Part shown: piece after piece, positions 46,013 to 54,262 of the stretch
Numbering within the stretch: position 1 is the stretch's first letter
Layout of the letters: every line of letters begins with the position of its first letter
DNA from: G963662905 sp963676725
GTDB lineage: Bacteria > Bacteroidota > Bacteroidia > Bacteroidales > WRLA01
Reading direction: 5' to 3'
Length of the DNA: 64,000 nt
Assembly: GCA_963676725.1 (NCBI GenBank)
Contig: OY781463.1
Coordinates: 4,402,001 to 4,466,000, forward strand
Translations under genes and position numbers: made by a program
The notes under the pieces: model-generated
Seen by the model: only the letters and a program-made list of their open reading frames with translations
Told to the model about the DNA's origin: nothing
The model's database searches: none

Positions 46013-46948
46013 ATGAACAAAATAATTGATTTTGAGAAAAGCTCCTGGCAATGGATTGCCCTGATTTTTTTGGCTTTCATTTGGGGCAGTTCCTTTATAC
46101 TTATGAAGAAAGGCCTGCTTGTATTTGATTATATGCAGGTTGCGGCATTACGCATTTTTATTTCCTTTCTGAGTCTGGCACCAATTGCATTAAAAAACCT
46201 GTACATTATCACCCGCAAGAATCTCAAAAGCTTTTTGATTGTTGGCTTTATTGGATCTGGAATTCCTGCTTTTCTATTTACCTTAGCGCAAACACGCATC
46301 GACAGCAGTCTGGCCGGAATGTTAAATTCCCTAACGCCCTTTTTTACACTGCTTATCGGAACATTATTTTTTGGCACGAAAGTCTGGTGGAAAAACGCAT
46401 TGGGCGTGCTTTTGGGCCTAATTGGCGCAAGCGGACTGATCTATAAAGGCGGCTCTCTTCTTGACAGCAATAGCATTTACGGACTGCTTGTTGTGCTTGC
46501 AACAATCTGCTACGGCACCAATGTAAATGAGGTAAAATACCATCTAAAAGGCATTAAAGGGTTGCATATTACAGCTTTAGGATTTCTTATGGTAGGCCCA
46601 TTTGCCGGGCTGTACTTACTATTTGCCGATTATTCCAATATTCAAGCACCACCCCAAGAATGGCTGCAAGCACTCGGGTATATCAGTATTCTTGCAATTG
46701 TAGGCACGGCAATGTCCCTTGTGATCTTTAATGCCCTAATTGCTCATACAACAGCTTTGTTTGCCAGTTCTGTAACCTATATTATTCCGGTTTTTGCAAT
46801 TATGTGGGGACTTTTTGATGGCGAAATAATCGGTCTCAGGCAGTTTCTGGCTATTGGTATTATCATGCTGGGTGTTTATTTGGTCAATTCGGCTGTTAAA
46901 AAACAAAATGAACTGATAAATAGAGAATCACAAAAAATAAAGGCTTGA
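46013..46948 (+). CDS. DMT-superfamily transporter (EamA domains)
   Basis: 311 residues, ten membrane helices in two EamA halves (FIWGSSFILMKKGL in the first; LAIVGTAMSLVIFNALI in the second). Such proteins export or import amino acids, purines or similar metabolites; the substrate cannot be told. Its stop codon overlaps the start of the SpoU-type methyltransferase gene, so the two are translationally coupled. Confidence 0.88.
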   Translation: MNKIIDFEKSSWQWIALIFLAFIWGSSFILMKKGLLVFDYMQVAALRIFISFLSLAPIALKNLYIITRKNLKSFLIVGFIGSGIPAFLFTLAQTRIDSSLAGMLNSLTPFFTLLIGTLFFGTKVWWKNALGVLLGLIGASGLIYKGGSLLDSNSIYGLLVVLATICYGTNVNEVKYHLKGIKGLHITALGFLMVGPFAGLYLLFADYSNIQAPPQEWLQALGYISILAIVGTAMSLVIFNALIAHTTALFASSVTYIIPVFAIMWGLFDGEIIGLRQFLAIGIIMLGVYLVNSAVKKQNELINRESQKIKA

Positions 46949-47460
46949 ACTCGGAAGAACAATTATCATGGTCTGATTATTCATCAGAGCGAAAAAAAAA
47001 CGAACTCGTAATCCTCTGCGATAGTGTTGAACTCCCCGCCAATGCAGGAGCTATACTGCGATTGGCAGATGCATTTGCTATAAAAGAAGTTGTGTTTTGT
47101 GGCAATGCTCCTTCATTTAAAGGACGAAAACTTAAAAAAGTATCGCGCGACGTACTGTCTGCTGTGCAGTTTCGGCATTGTCCGGATATTTGCGAAGCGC
47201 TTAACCTCTTTAAAAAAAACAACTATAGCCTTATTGCTCTTGAAATTACAAACTTGAGCAAGGATATTTCTTTTACTGATTTTTCGCAATACAAAAGATT
47301 AGCACTGATTGTTGGCGGAGAAGCAAAAGGAATTAGCCGTGATGCCCTTGAAAAAAGCGAATTAAGTGTTCACATTCCAATGAAGGGCCAAAACCTAAGC
47401 ATGAACCTATCCAATGCACTCGCAATTGCTCTCTATGAAATTAGCAAACAAATTGCCTAA
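46945..47460 (+). CDS. SpoU/TrmH-family RNA methyltransferase
   Basis: 171 residues. It starts with TTG at 46945 inside the TTGA that also contains the stop of the DMT gene. Class IV (SPOUT) motifs are ELPANAGAILRLADAF (motif 1), LALIVGGEAKGIS (motif 2) and IPMKGQNLSMNLSNALAIALYE (motif 3, knot). It 2'-O-methylates tRNA or rRNA using SAM. It lacks the N-terminal L30e-like domain of the rRNA enzymes, so tRNA is the likelier target. The next gene converges 7 nt away with no terminator visible. Confidence 0.88.
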   Translation: MNSEEQLSWSDYSSERKKNELVILCDSVELPANAGAILRLADAFAIKEVVFCGNAPSFKGRKLKKVSRDVLSAVQFRHCPDICEALNLFKKNNYSLIALEITNLSKDISFTDFSQYKRLALIVGGEAKGISRDALEKSELSVHIPMKGQNLSMNLSNALAIALYEISKQIA

Positions 47461-47467
47461 AAATCCT

Positions 47468-48562
47468 TTAATCTTCTGAAAGAAACCGAATAAGTTTGTT
47501 GCTGCTTTCTTCCAATCGAAAAGTTTTCCGGCTCCAACGCATTGCATGCTGCCCAAATTTTTGTCGCTTTTCGGGATGATTGGAAAAATCTTCCACAGCA
47601 TCGGCAAAAGCCTGCACATCATTTTCGGGAACAAGGATGGCCGTTTCCCCATCCCGTACAACTTCCGGATTACTGCTATTGTTGAATGCCACTACAGGCA
47701 AACCATACGCCTGAGCTTCAACGAGTACATAACCAAAACCTTCCCATAAAGACGCATGAACAAAGAGATCGCAATTTTTTAAAAATTCCTTTGATTGAAA
47801 GCCAATAAGCCTCATTTCATTTTGCAATCCATGCTTTATAATTTCATTTTGCAGCAATGCATTTAAGCTTCCTTCCCCGGCTATATGAAGTTGTATGGGC
47901 AAATTCCGTCGCTTCAATTCTTCCATCAAAGGAATAAAAAACATCTGGTTTTTTTGAGGAACCAATCGCCCCATTGCACCAAGAACCATCGATTTAGATG
48001 GCGTTTTCCTTATTTCTGCGGCATCAGGAAAATCGTGAAAATCAATGCCATTATACAAAACAAAAATATTGTCTTTTCGGAATAGCTTGGGGTTATTTGC
48101 AAGGATTGTTCGGCTTGTTTCCTCGCTATTTGCAATAATCCTATGGACAATATTTTTAAAAAGATATGCGTTCAGAAAACTGTTTTTAATTGGAATTGCA
48201 CTTCCGCGGCGATAAATGATATTGGGCACAGCCGCTTGTTTTGCTGCAAGACCGGCCACTTTTAAATCGGTTGGCAGATTGAGGATAAGATGTTGTACTT
48301 TATTATTCTTAAAAATCCTTTTTAAACGATTTATTTTAAAAGGATTAAGCATTTCGATAGCATGTATGGAAATTGGATGACAATTGAGGCCAGCGTCTTG
48401 CGCTTTCGCAAATAAAGGACCTTTTTTATCGGCACATACAATGATCCCACATCCTTTTTGCTTCAGGCTGATGGCCATATCGAGATGCCATTTTTCTCCC
48501 CCGCCCCAATCTTTGCAGGAATTAAAAAAACAGATCTTTCCAATTAGGCTTGTTTTTTCCAA
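47468..48562 (-). CDS. Glycosyltransferase family 4
   Basis: 364 residues, GT-B fold. CKDWGGGEKWHLDMA is the N-terminal glycine loop; MGAMGRLVPQKNQMFFIPLMEELK opens the nucleotide-binding domain; EGFGYVLVEAQAYGLPVVAFN is the E-x7-E donor motif of GT4. It should add a sugar to lipopolysaccharide core or another glycan on the inner face of the membrane. Its start overlaps the upstream GT2 gene by 19 nt, so the two act in one pathway. Confidence 0.9.
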   Translation of the reverse strand: MEKTSLIGKICFFNSCKDWGGGEKWHLDMAISLKQKGCGIIVCADKKGPLFAKAQDAGLNCHPISIHAIEMLNPFKINRLKRIFKNNKVQHLILNLPTDLKVAGLAAKQAAVPNIIYRRGSAIPIKNSFLNAYLFKNIVHRIIANSEETSRTILANNPKLFRKDNIFVLYNGIDFHDFPDAAEIRKTPSKSMVLGAMGRLVPQKNQMFFIPLMEELKRRNLPIQLHIAGEGSLNALLQNEIIKHGLQNEMRLIGFQSKEFLKNCDLFVHASLWEGFGYVLVEAQAYGLPVVAFNNSSNPEVVRDGETAILVPENDVQAFADAVEDFSNHPEKRQKFGQHAMRWSRKTFRLEESSNKLIRFLSED

Positions 48563-49308
48563 AGCTCCCGAAGTTTTACTTGTTTTAAAAAGCTGGAATG
48601 GGCAGAATTAATTGAAATCACCCATCCATAATAACCATCCCAAAAGCCTCCTTTAAAAATATAACTACTTAAAAATTTAGACAACGGACTGAAAATCAAT
48701 TTAAGAACAAATGGCTTTTTTCCTTTTTCAAAACGTTGTTGTGCTGCGATACTACTAAATTTATCAATGGTTTGTATATGCTCCTCAATTGTATAAAAGG
48801 AATAATGGAGCAAATCGCCTTTCAGGTGTTTTATGGAGCTTCCTTTTTTCAATTCGAGCCTGTCGTGAGGGTTTGTTCCTGTCCATTTGCCTTTCGAACT
48901 ATCGAATAAACGCAGCTTACGGTCAGGATACCAACCGGAATGTTTAATCCATTGACCGCAATAATTGGTCAGGCGGTTAAAGGTATAGCCATCGGCTTTA
49001 AAATCCTGCTTTACCCGAATAATCTCCGCTTTAAGCTGTTCGTCGGGAGCTTCATCAGCATCGAGTTGCAAAACATAGGCAAAGCTTGCATAAGATAATG
49101 CCCTATTTTTTTGTTGGATATGGCCATCAAACTTATGCTGATAAAAACGCACACCATATTTTTTGCAAATCTCCTTTGTTCGATCTGTTGAAAACGAATC
49201 CAGAACAACAACCTCATCGGCAAAATCCTGTACAGATTTCAGGCAACGCTCTATATTACGTTCTTCGTTATATGTAATAATGACAACCGACAGAGAGACC
49301 ATAAGCAA
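48544..49308 (-). CDS. Glycosyltransferase family 2, WaaE/KdtX-like
   Basis: 254 residues, GT-A fold. SVVIITYNEERNIERCL, VVLDSFSTDRT and LQLDADEAPD (D-x-D) are the nucleotide-sugar and metal motifs. WYPDRKLRLFDSSKGKWTG and the later helix region match the WaaE/KdtX lipopolysaccharide core beta-glucosyltransferase group. A second start at 49302 (MVSLSVV) is equally possible. With the coupled GT4 gene it suggests LPS core assembly. Confidence 0.88.
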   Translation of the reverse strand: MLMVSLSVVIITYNEERNIERCLKSVQDFADEVVVLDSFSTDRTKEICKKYGVRFYQHKFDGHIQQKNRALSYASFAYVLQLDADEAPDEQLKAEIIRVKQDFKADGYTFNRLTNYCGQWIKHSGWYPDRKLRLFDSSKGKWTGTNPHDRLELKKGSSIKHLKGDLLHYSFYTIEEHIQTIDKFSSIAAQQRFEKGKKPFVLKLIFSPLSKFLSSYIFKGGFWDGYYGWVISINSAHSSFLKQVKLRELWKKQA

Positions 49309-49335
49309 TAGTTGAATCGAATGTATAAGAGCTGA

Positions 49336-50457
49336 TTACTTTTTAGCCGCCTTGCATTTATTAAAATATATTTCGAGAAGTTTTGCTGCAGCCTGATAAG
49401 AACTTAGTGACTCATCCAAAAGGTTTTTATCGATAAAATCCATTTCCTTTTTAATAAAGGAATCGTTATAGAAAGCCGATTTCAGTTCTTGATCAATACT
49501 TTCGAACATTATTTGCCTTGATTGCGTAGCGCGTTTATGGTCAAAATACCCATTTTCGTGCACTTTTTCAAGGTATTCAGAGATCATTTCCCAAACAGTA
49601 TCTATCCCTTTTTTCTCAACGGAAGAACAGAGGCCTACTTTGGGGTTCCATCCCGATTCTGCTGGCGGGAAAAGGTGCAATGCGCTTTGATATCCTGCTT
49701 TAGCAGCTGTAGCTTTTTTATAATTATCGCCATCGGCTTTATTAATCACCAAGGCATCAGCCATTTCCATAATGCCCCGTTTAATGCCCTGAAGCTCATC
49801 GCCGGCACCGGCAAGCATCAGCAAAAGGAAAAAATCCACCATCGAATGCACAGCGGTTTCGGATTGCCCAACGCCAACGGTTTCAATAATCACAACATCA
49901 AATCCGGCGGCTTCACACAAAATGCTGGTTTCACGGGTTTTTTGTGCAACACCACCAAGTGATCCGGCTGAAGGGCTTGGGCGGATAAACGCATTTTTAT
50001 CGTTGGCAAGATCTTCCATACGGGTTTTATCACCAAGAATACTTCCTTTGGTTCTTTGAGAACTGGGATCAATAGCCAATACGGCTACTTTATGCCCTTT
50101 TTGGGTTAGATAAGTGCCAAAGGCTTCAATAAATGTGCTTTTCCCCACACCGGGCACGCCTGTAATACCAATGCGCACACATTTTCCTGCATAGGGCAGG
50201 CAGCGCTCAATAATATCCTGAGCCATTTGATGATGTGCCGGTAAAAGGCTCTCAACCAATGTAATCGCCTTGCTTAAAATCATTCGATTGCCGGCAATTA
50301 TGCCCTGAACATATTCATCGAGGCTAAAAAGCGCTTTGCGCTGATGCCGAATTCGCTTTGCAGCATTTGCATTTATGGATGGGGGCTGATTTATACCTTC
50401 CTGAACTTTTAAAGCAGAAGTTTTTTCCTCGGGAATATTTGGTTTTTGCTTTTCCAT
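49336..50457 (-). CDS. meaB: MeaB/ArgK family GTPase (methylmalonyl-CoA mutase chaperone)
   Basis: 373 residues. Walker A GVPGVGKST; LAIDPSSQRTKGSILGDKTRM (Mg-binding and switch region); ETVGVGQSE; base recognition NKAD. It loads and protects the B12 cofactor of methylmalonyl-CoA mutase. The mutase genes are not in the window, although in many Bacteroidota they also lie apart. About 50 extra N-terminal residues before LFSLDEYVQGIIAG are low-complexity and may be unstructured or reflect a later start. It is 27 nt from the GT2 gene. Confidence 0.9.
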   Translation of the reverse strand: MEKQKPNIPEEKTSALKVQEGINQPPSINANAAKRIRHQRKALFSLDEYVQGIIAGNRMILSKAITLVESLLPAHHQMAQDIIERCLPYAGKCVRIGITGVPGVGKSTFIEAFGTYLTQKGHKVAVLAIDPSSQRTKGSILGDKTRMEDLANDKNAFIRPSPSAGSLGGVAQKTRETSILCEAAGFDVVIIETVGVGQSETAVHSMVDFFLLLMLAGAGDELQGIKRGIMEMADALVINKADGDNYKKATAAKAGYQSALHLFPPAESGWNPKVGLCSSVEKKGIDTVWEMISEYLEKVHENGYFDHKRATQSRQIMFESIDQELKSAFYNDSFIKKEMDFIDKNLLDESLSSYQAAAKLLEIYFNKCKAAKK

Positions 50458-50630
50458 TAATTTGCTTATTTCCTGGCATTAAACGCTTCCACCAAATCAG
50501 AGCTTTTGATCCAAGGAAGACTCCTTCAAATTTGGTGAAAAAGATTATGCTTGTTTCAAGCAAAGGTACGATTTATTGTAAAACCCTGTAAAATGCATCG
50601 AATCAAAAAAACAGCAGATTTTTTAACGGT

Positions 50631-51323
50631 CTATTCATCATCAGGGCATTGAAGGCGAAAGCCGGTTCCGTGTATATTTAATATTTCAATAGAAGGGTCT
50701 GAAGAAAGGTATTTTCGCAATTTTGAAATATAAACATCCATGCTTCTTGTAGTAAAATAATCTTCTGTGCCCCAAATTTCGTTGAGTGCTTTTTTTCTCG
50801 GCATCACAGCATTTTTATGGGCATAAAGCATCTCTAATAACGCAGCTTCTTTGGGGCTGAGTTGGATATGTTGCTGATTATAAATAAGCCTACGCACCTG
50901 CACATCGAATTGAAAAATGCCAATGCAAAAAGGGCCATCGGGAATATCCTGCTTTATGCCCTGCCGTTTTAAAATCGCCCGGATTTTATACAGCAGAACT
51001 TCTGAATCAAAGGGTTTGGTAATATAATCATCGGCACCGGTTTTAAAACCTTTCAAAACATCTTCACGAAGGGTTTTTGCCGTTAAAAATATCAATGGAA
51101 TATTGGCGTCTCGTTTCCGGATGTCTGTTGCAATTGCAAAACCATCTTTATGGGGCAACATCACATCGAGTATACAAATGGAACAAGCACTTTTTTCAAA
51201 AGCATCCAAAGCCTTGGCTCCATCGGTTTCCCAAGACACCTCATAATCATGCATCTCCAAATAAGCTTTTAGAATAGACCCAAAATTGATATCGTCTTCC
51301 ACAAGAAAAATTCGTTCTGCCAT
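50631..51323 (-). CDS. OmpR/PhoB-family response regulator (RprY-like)
   Basis: 230 residues. Receiver with Asp10, Asp11 and phospho-acceptor Asp53 (CILDVMLP) and the conserved Lys in FLTAKT. The winged-helix DNA-binding domain is at about 130-228 (LSPKEAALLEMLYAHKNAVMPRKKAL, TRSMDVYISKLRKYL). Such regulators bind direct repeats spaced 10-11 bp. The TTTAACC repeats between the kinase gene and the divergent secreted-protein gene are a fitting target. It begins 5 nt after the kinase stop, so they are co-transcribed. Confidence 0.93.
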   Translation of the reverse strand: MAERIFLVEDDINFGSILKAYLEMHDYEVSWETDGAKALDAFEKSACSICILDVMLPHKDGFAIATDIRKRDANIPLIFLTAKTLREDVLKGFKTGADDYITKPFDSEVLLYKIRAILKRQGIKQDIPDGPFCIGIFQFDVQVRRLIYNQQHIQLSPKEAALLEMLYAHKNAVMPRKKALNEIWGTEDYFTTRSMDVYISKLRKYLSSDPSIEILNIHGTGFRLQCPDDE

Positions 51324-51328
51324 GATAT

Positions 51329-52945
51329 TTAATTATTTAGATGGTTGCTTTGTGGAAAAAACAGACTGAATACTGTGCCTTTCTCTTTCTTGCTTTCCGC
51401 AGAAATACTTCCCCCCATCAGTTCAACCAGCGCCCTAGCATAACTCAGGCCGAGGCCAAATCCTTTAATATTATGGATATCGCCACTGGGTTTCCGATAA
51501 AATTTATCAAAAACGTGATCAAGGGTTTGCTTGTCCATCCCAAAACCATTATCACGAATTCGGATGAACAGGCCCTTATTTCGGTTTTCGGTAGAAATCT
51601 TGATCAACGGTTTTTTATCAGTGTATTTCAGGGCATTATCGAGAATATTATACAATACATTAATAAAATGAGGTTCATCGATCAGTAAAATGTCCTCATT
51701 CGCTTGTAGATCGAGCTGAATATCACCCTCAAGTTTTTGGGCTTGCAAACGAATATGTTCTGCGGCATTTATCAGAAGAGGGTGTATATGGGCAGGTTCA
51801 GGCCTTAGGTCAAAATCTTTTTTATCGAGCAATGACATTTGCAAAACACTTTCCACCCGGCTGTTCATACGCTTATTCTCTTCCCGGATCATTGCCGTAA
51901 AATAACGGATGCGCTCGGGTTCGTAGATTACTTTTTCGTTATCAATGGAATCGGTTGCCAATGAAATTGTTGCAATAGGCGTTTTAAATTCATGCGTCAT
52001 ATTATTGATGAAGTCCGTTTTTATATCCGATATTTTTTTCTGCTTCAAAAACAAACGAACAGTAATAATAAAAATAAGCACAACAACCATTGTAAATAAA
52101 AGACTTGCAGAAGCCATAATAATAAGCGAACCAAAAAGAAAACCGGCTTTATCTTCAAAAGTGACCGACAAAACCCCTTTATTCTGAATAATACCATATG
52201 GATGAAGCGGAACACTATATGCTGCCTTTTGATCAGGGATGCTGTCGAAAGGAGAATTCAGGATATAAGTATGAAACGGGAGTTCTATTCCCCGTTTTGT
52301 CAATTCTGTAAGCAGCAGCCCGTCGATATCATCAAAAGAATCTAGAATAATATCCGGATTATTAAGCTTATCCAATTCAATACGCACCATTTCAAAGGTT
52401 TTATTCAGCTCCACCGTTCTCTCTTCGAAGCCTTTCATGGTTTTTTCAATAATGACCTGAATTGAATCCATTTTTTTATAATGCCACCTGAATATGCTGT
52501 CTTTTTTTTCGAAATGAATATCGGTAATCGTATTGGCCTCATTCTCGTCTATCCAAAGAATATCTTCATCTTCATCAACATGATGATCACTTCTGCTTCG
52601 CACTCGCACCCTTTGCTCATCAAAATCCAAATCCAGATCGCTCAGCACTGTGATTTCATCATATTCATCGCTCATAATTGCTGTAAGCGAATCGGAAATC
52701 AGAGTAAAACTACCGAGAGAATCCAATGTTGTAAAATCAGAATTCCCTCTACGTACGATATACTGAATATCATTTTGTTGCTGGTGTTTTTGCACAGAAG
52801 CATTGAGAGCTTCATAGACTTTACGCTCAAAATCTTCCTCATGAATGAGATAGGCATGCCGCATCCATAAAAACTGCATAAACAATATGCCCAGTAAGGC
52901 AAAAACAGCTGTGCTGATGAGTATTTTAATTCTATAGTTTGTCAA
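51329..52945 (-). CDS. Sensor histidine kinase (RprX-like) with large periplasmic domain
   Basis: 538 residues. TM1 about 7-27, periplasmic region 28-270 (very acidic with long helices), TM2 about 271-300. His318 in NNMTHEFKTPIA. ATPase with NVLYNILDNALKYT, IRDNGFGMDK and GFGLGLSYARALV. Cognate of the OmpR-type regulator downstream. The periplasmic domain and the divergent secreted protein are both unusually rich in Asp/Met/Ser-Ile repeats (MDSI, LDSF), which hints at a sensing pair but is weak evidence. Confidence 0.93.
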   Translation of the reverse strand: MTNYRIKILISTAVFALLGILFMQFLWMRHAYLIHEEDFERKVYEALNASVQKHQQQNDIQYIVRRGNSDFTTLDSLGSFTLISDSLTAIMSDEYDEITVLSDLDLDFDEQRVRVRSRSDHHVDEDEDILWIDENEANTITDIHFEKKDSIFRWHYKKMDSIQVIIEKTMKGFEERTVELNKTFEMVRIELDKLNNPDIILDSFDDIDGLLLTELTKRGIELPFHTYILNSPFDSIPDQKAAYSVPLHPYGIIQNKGVLSVTFEDKAGFLFGSLIIMASASLLFTMVVVLIFIITVRLFLKQKKISDIKTDFINNMTHEFKTPIATISLATDSIDNEKVIYEPERIRYFTAMIREENKRMNSRVESVLQMSLLDKKDFDLRPEPAHIHPLLINAAEHIRLQAQKLEGDIQLDLQANEDILLIDEPHFINVLYNILDNALKYTDKKPLIKISTENRNKGLFIRIRDNGFGMDKQTLDHVFDKFYRKPSGDIHNIKGFGLGLSYARALVELMGGSISAESKKEKGTVFSLFFPQSNHLNN

Positions 52946-52963
52946 ATCGTTTGGTTTTCAAAT

Positions 52964-52971
52964 CAAAAGTA
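52964..52971 (-). promoter_or_regulatory. -7 box of the kinase-regulator operon
   Basis: CAAAAGTA on + is TACTTTTG on the - strand, an exact TAnnTTTG, 19 nt before ATG 52945. Confidence 0.5.
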
Positions 52972-52997
52972 CAACATTATTGAATTCAATAGGGCCA

Positions 52998-53037
52998 TTT
53001 TAACCTTCCTTTAACCTTGTTTAACCTGTTGTTAGGA
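52998..53037. promoter_or_regulatory. Tandem TTTAACC repeats, probable OmpR-type regulator operator
   Basis: TTAACC begins at 53000, 53011 and 53021, and a weaker TTAGGA at 53032, so steps are 11, 10 and 11 bp: one helical turn, as expected for an OmpR-family dimer array. The last half-site overlaps the -33 position of the promoter at 53059. The array also lies about 30 bp upstream of the -7 box of the divergent kinase operon. Confidence 0.6.
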
Positions 53038-53058
53038 TTTTACACAATATTCGTGAGC

Positions 53059-53066
53059 TACTTTTG
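53059..53066 (+). promoter_or_regulatory. -7 box of the secreted T9SS protein gene
   Basis: TACTTTTG matches TAnnTTTG, 48 nt before ATG 53115. No TTG at the right distance; the TTTAACC array takes that place, as in activator-dependent promoters. Confidence 0.55.
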
Positions 53067-53114
53067 TACTCAAGGAATTATAATGAATTGTATTAACCAG
53101 AAAAAACAAACAAT

Positions 53115-54209
53115 ATGAAAAATCTAGGCACGCACATCATCCGAATTATTGTCATTATCCTTCTTGCTTTATACTCTTATGTATTTAGCAAAGCACAGGC
53201 ACAAACAGCTAAAAATAGCCAAGAAAAAGTAATCGTCATTAAAAAAGACGGTCAAACAGCAGACACTTTGGTTTGGCATATCAACGGTGACCATAAGGGA
53301 CATATAAAAACAATTGATGTGCTGATGGATTCCATACATGGAGACTTGGACGAAAAGCTGAAACATATTGAGTTTATACTATCAGAAAATGAAGGGAAGA
53401 TGGCAAAAATTATGGTGATCACCGATTCAATGATCATGCAGCTTCCGGATATGGACTCCATCCTTGCCAATATAGACGTAAAAATTAATATGGACAGTAT
53501 TCAGCTGCTAATCGATAAGAAAATGATAGACTTTGAAATCACAGAAGACCTTATGTATTTAGGCGGGGATAGTATAAAAATGGACATCATTATCAAAGAT
53601 ACCGAGAATGGCCAGATTATCATTAATGGCGAGGACGAAACCATCAGGAGTATTGATACTTTGGGCGGCCATATGGTCTTTATCAGCAAGAATGGAAAAA
53701 GCAGTGAAATATTCACAAGCTCAGGAAGCTATATCTGGTCGATTACAGACGGGGAAGACCCTCTTGAAAATGAAGAATTATCAGAAATAACGATCGTCCG
53801 CGAATTAAATGATGGAGAAGAAATGGAAACAGAAGTTATTGTTTATACAAATATGGATGGGGAAGAGGGACACCTTATTAAACTCAAGGAAATTAATGAT
53901 GAGGACATGAATTTGCTCAAGGAAAGCGGTATTGATTTTTCGGAAAATAAAAACCCACAGGAAACCTTCCTTCTTTTTCCAAACCCCAATGATGGGGAAT
54001 TCCAAATAAAATTTCATCTCGATAAAAAAGAAAAGGTAAACATCCGTGTATTTGATGGCAATGGAAAAGAAATTTTTCAAAAAAATCTGGGCAAACAAAA
54101 GGGGTGGGTCAAAGAAAAAATTACGCTGTCCGATGCTTTAAACGGAACCTATTTTATTCGTATAGATGCAGGGCAACTTCAATCCACTAAAAAAATAATG
54201 ATCCGGTAA
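53115..54209 (+). CDS. Secreted T9SS protein of unknown function, beside a two-component system
   Basis: 364 residues. The signal peptide ends KAQAQTAK (mature Gln). Mature residues to about 280 are acidic, with repeated patterns such as IKTIDVLMDSIHG, KINMDSIQLLID and GDSIKMDIIIKD, and match no family I know. The last 80 residues (LFPNPNDGEFQIKFHL to STKKIMIR) form a T9SS sorting domain. It is divergent from the kinase-regulator operon with the TTTAACC array in between, so it is likely the main target and possibly the ligand of the system. A terminator follows. Confidence 0.75.
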   Translation: MKNLGTHIIRIIVIILLALYSYVFSKAQAQTAKNSQEKVIVIKKDGQTADTLVWHINGDHKGHIKTIDVLMDSIHGDLDEKLKHIEFILSENEGKMAKIMVITDSMIMQLPDMDSILANIDVKINMDSIQLLIDKKMIDFEITEDLMYLGGDSIKMDIIIKDTENGQIIINGEDETIRSIDTLGGHMVFISKNGKSSEIFTSSGSYIWSITDGEDPLENEELSEITIVRELNDGEEMETEVIVYTNMDGEEGHLIKLKEINDEDMNLLKESGIDFSENKNPQETFLLFPNPNDGEFQIKFHLDKKEKVNIRVFDGNGKEIFQKNLGKQKGWVKEKITLSDALNGTYFIRIDAGQLQSTKKIMIR

Positions 54210-54233
54210 TTAAGGGGGCTTTGTTACCATCAT

Positions 54234-54262
54234 AAAACCGGGGTTTTTGCTCCGGTTTTTTT
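54234..54262. terminator. Bidirectional terminator
   Basis: AAAACCGG (54234-54241) pairs with CCGGTTTT (54252-54259) across a 10-nt loop, followed by further T. Lies between the convergent T9SS gene and LruC gene. Confidence 0.85.

Noticed and set aside
47461..47467. Terminator between the SpoU methyltransferase and the convergent GT4 gene
   Set aside because: Only 7 nt separate the two stop codons and no hairpin spans them.
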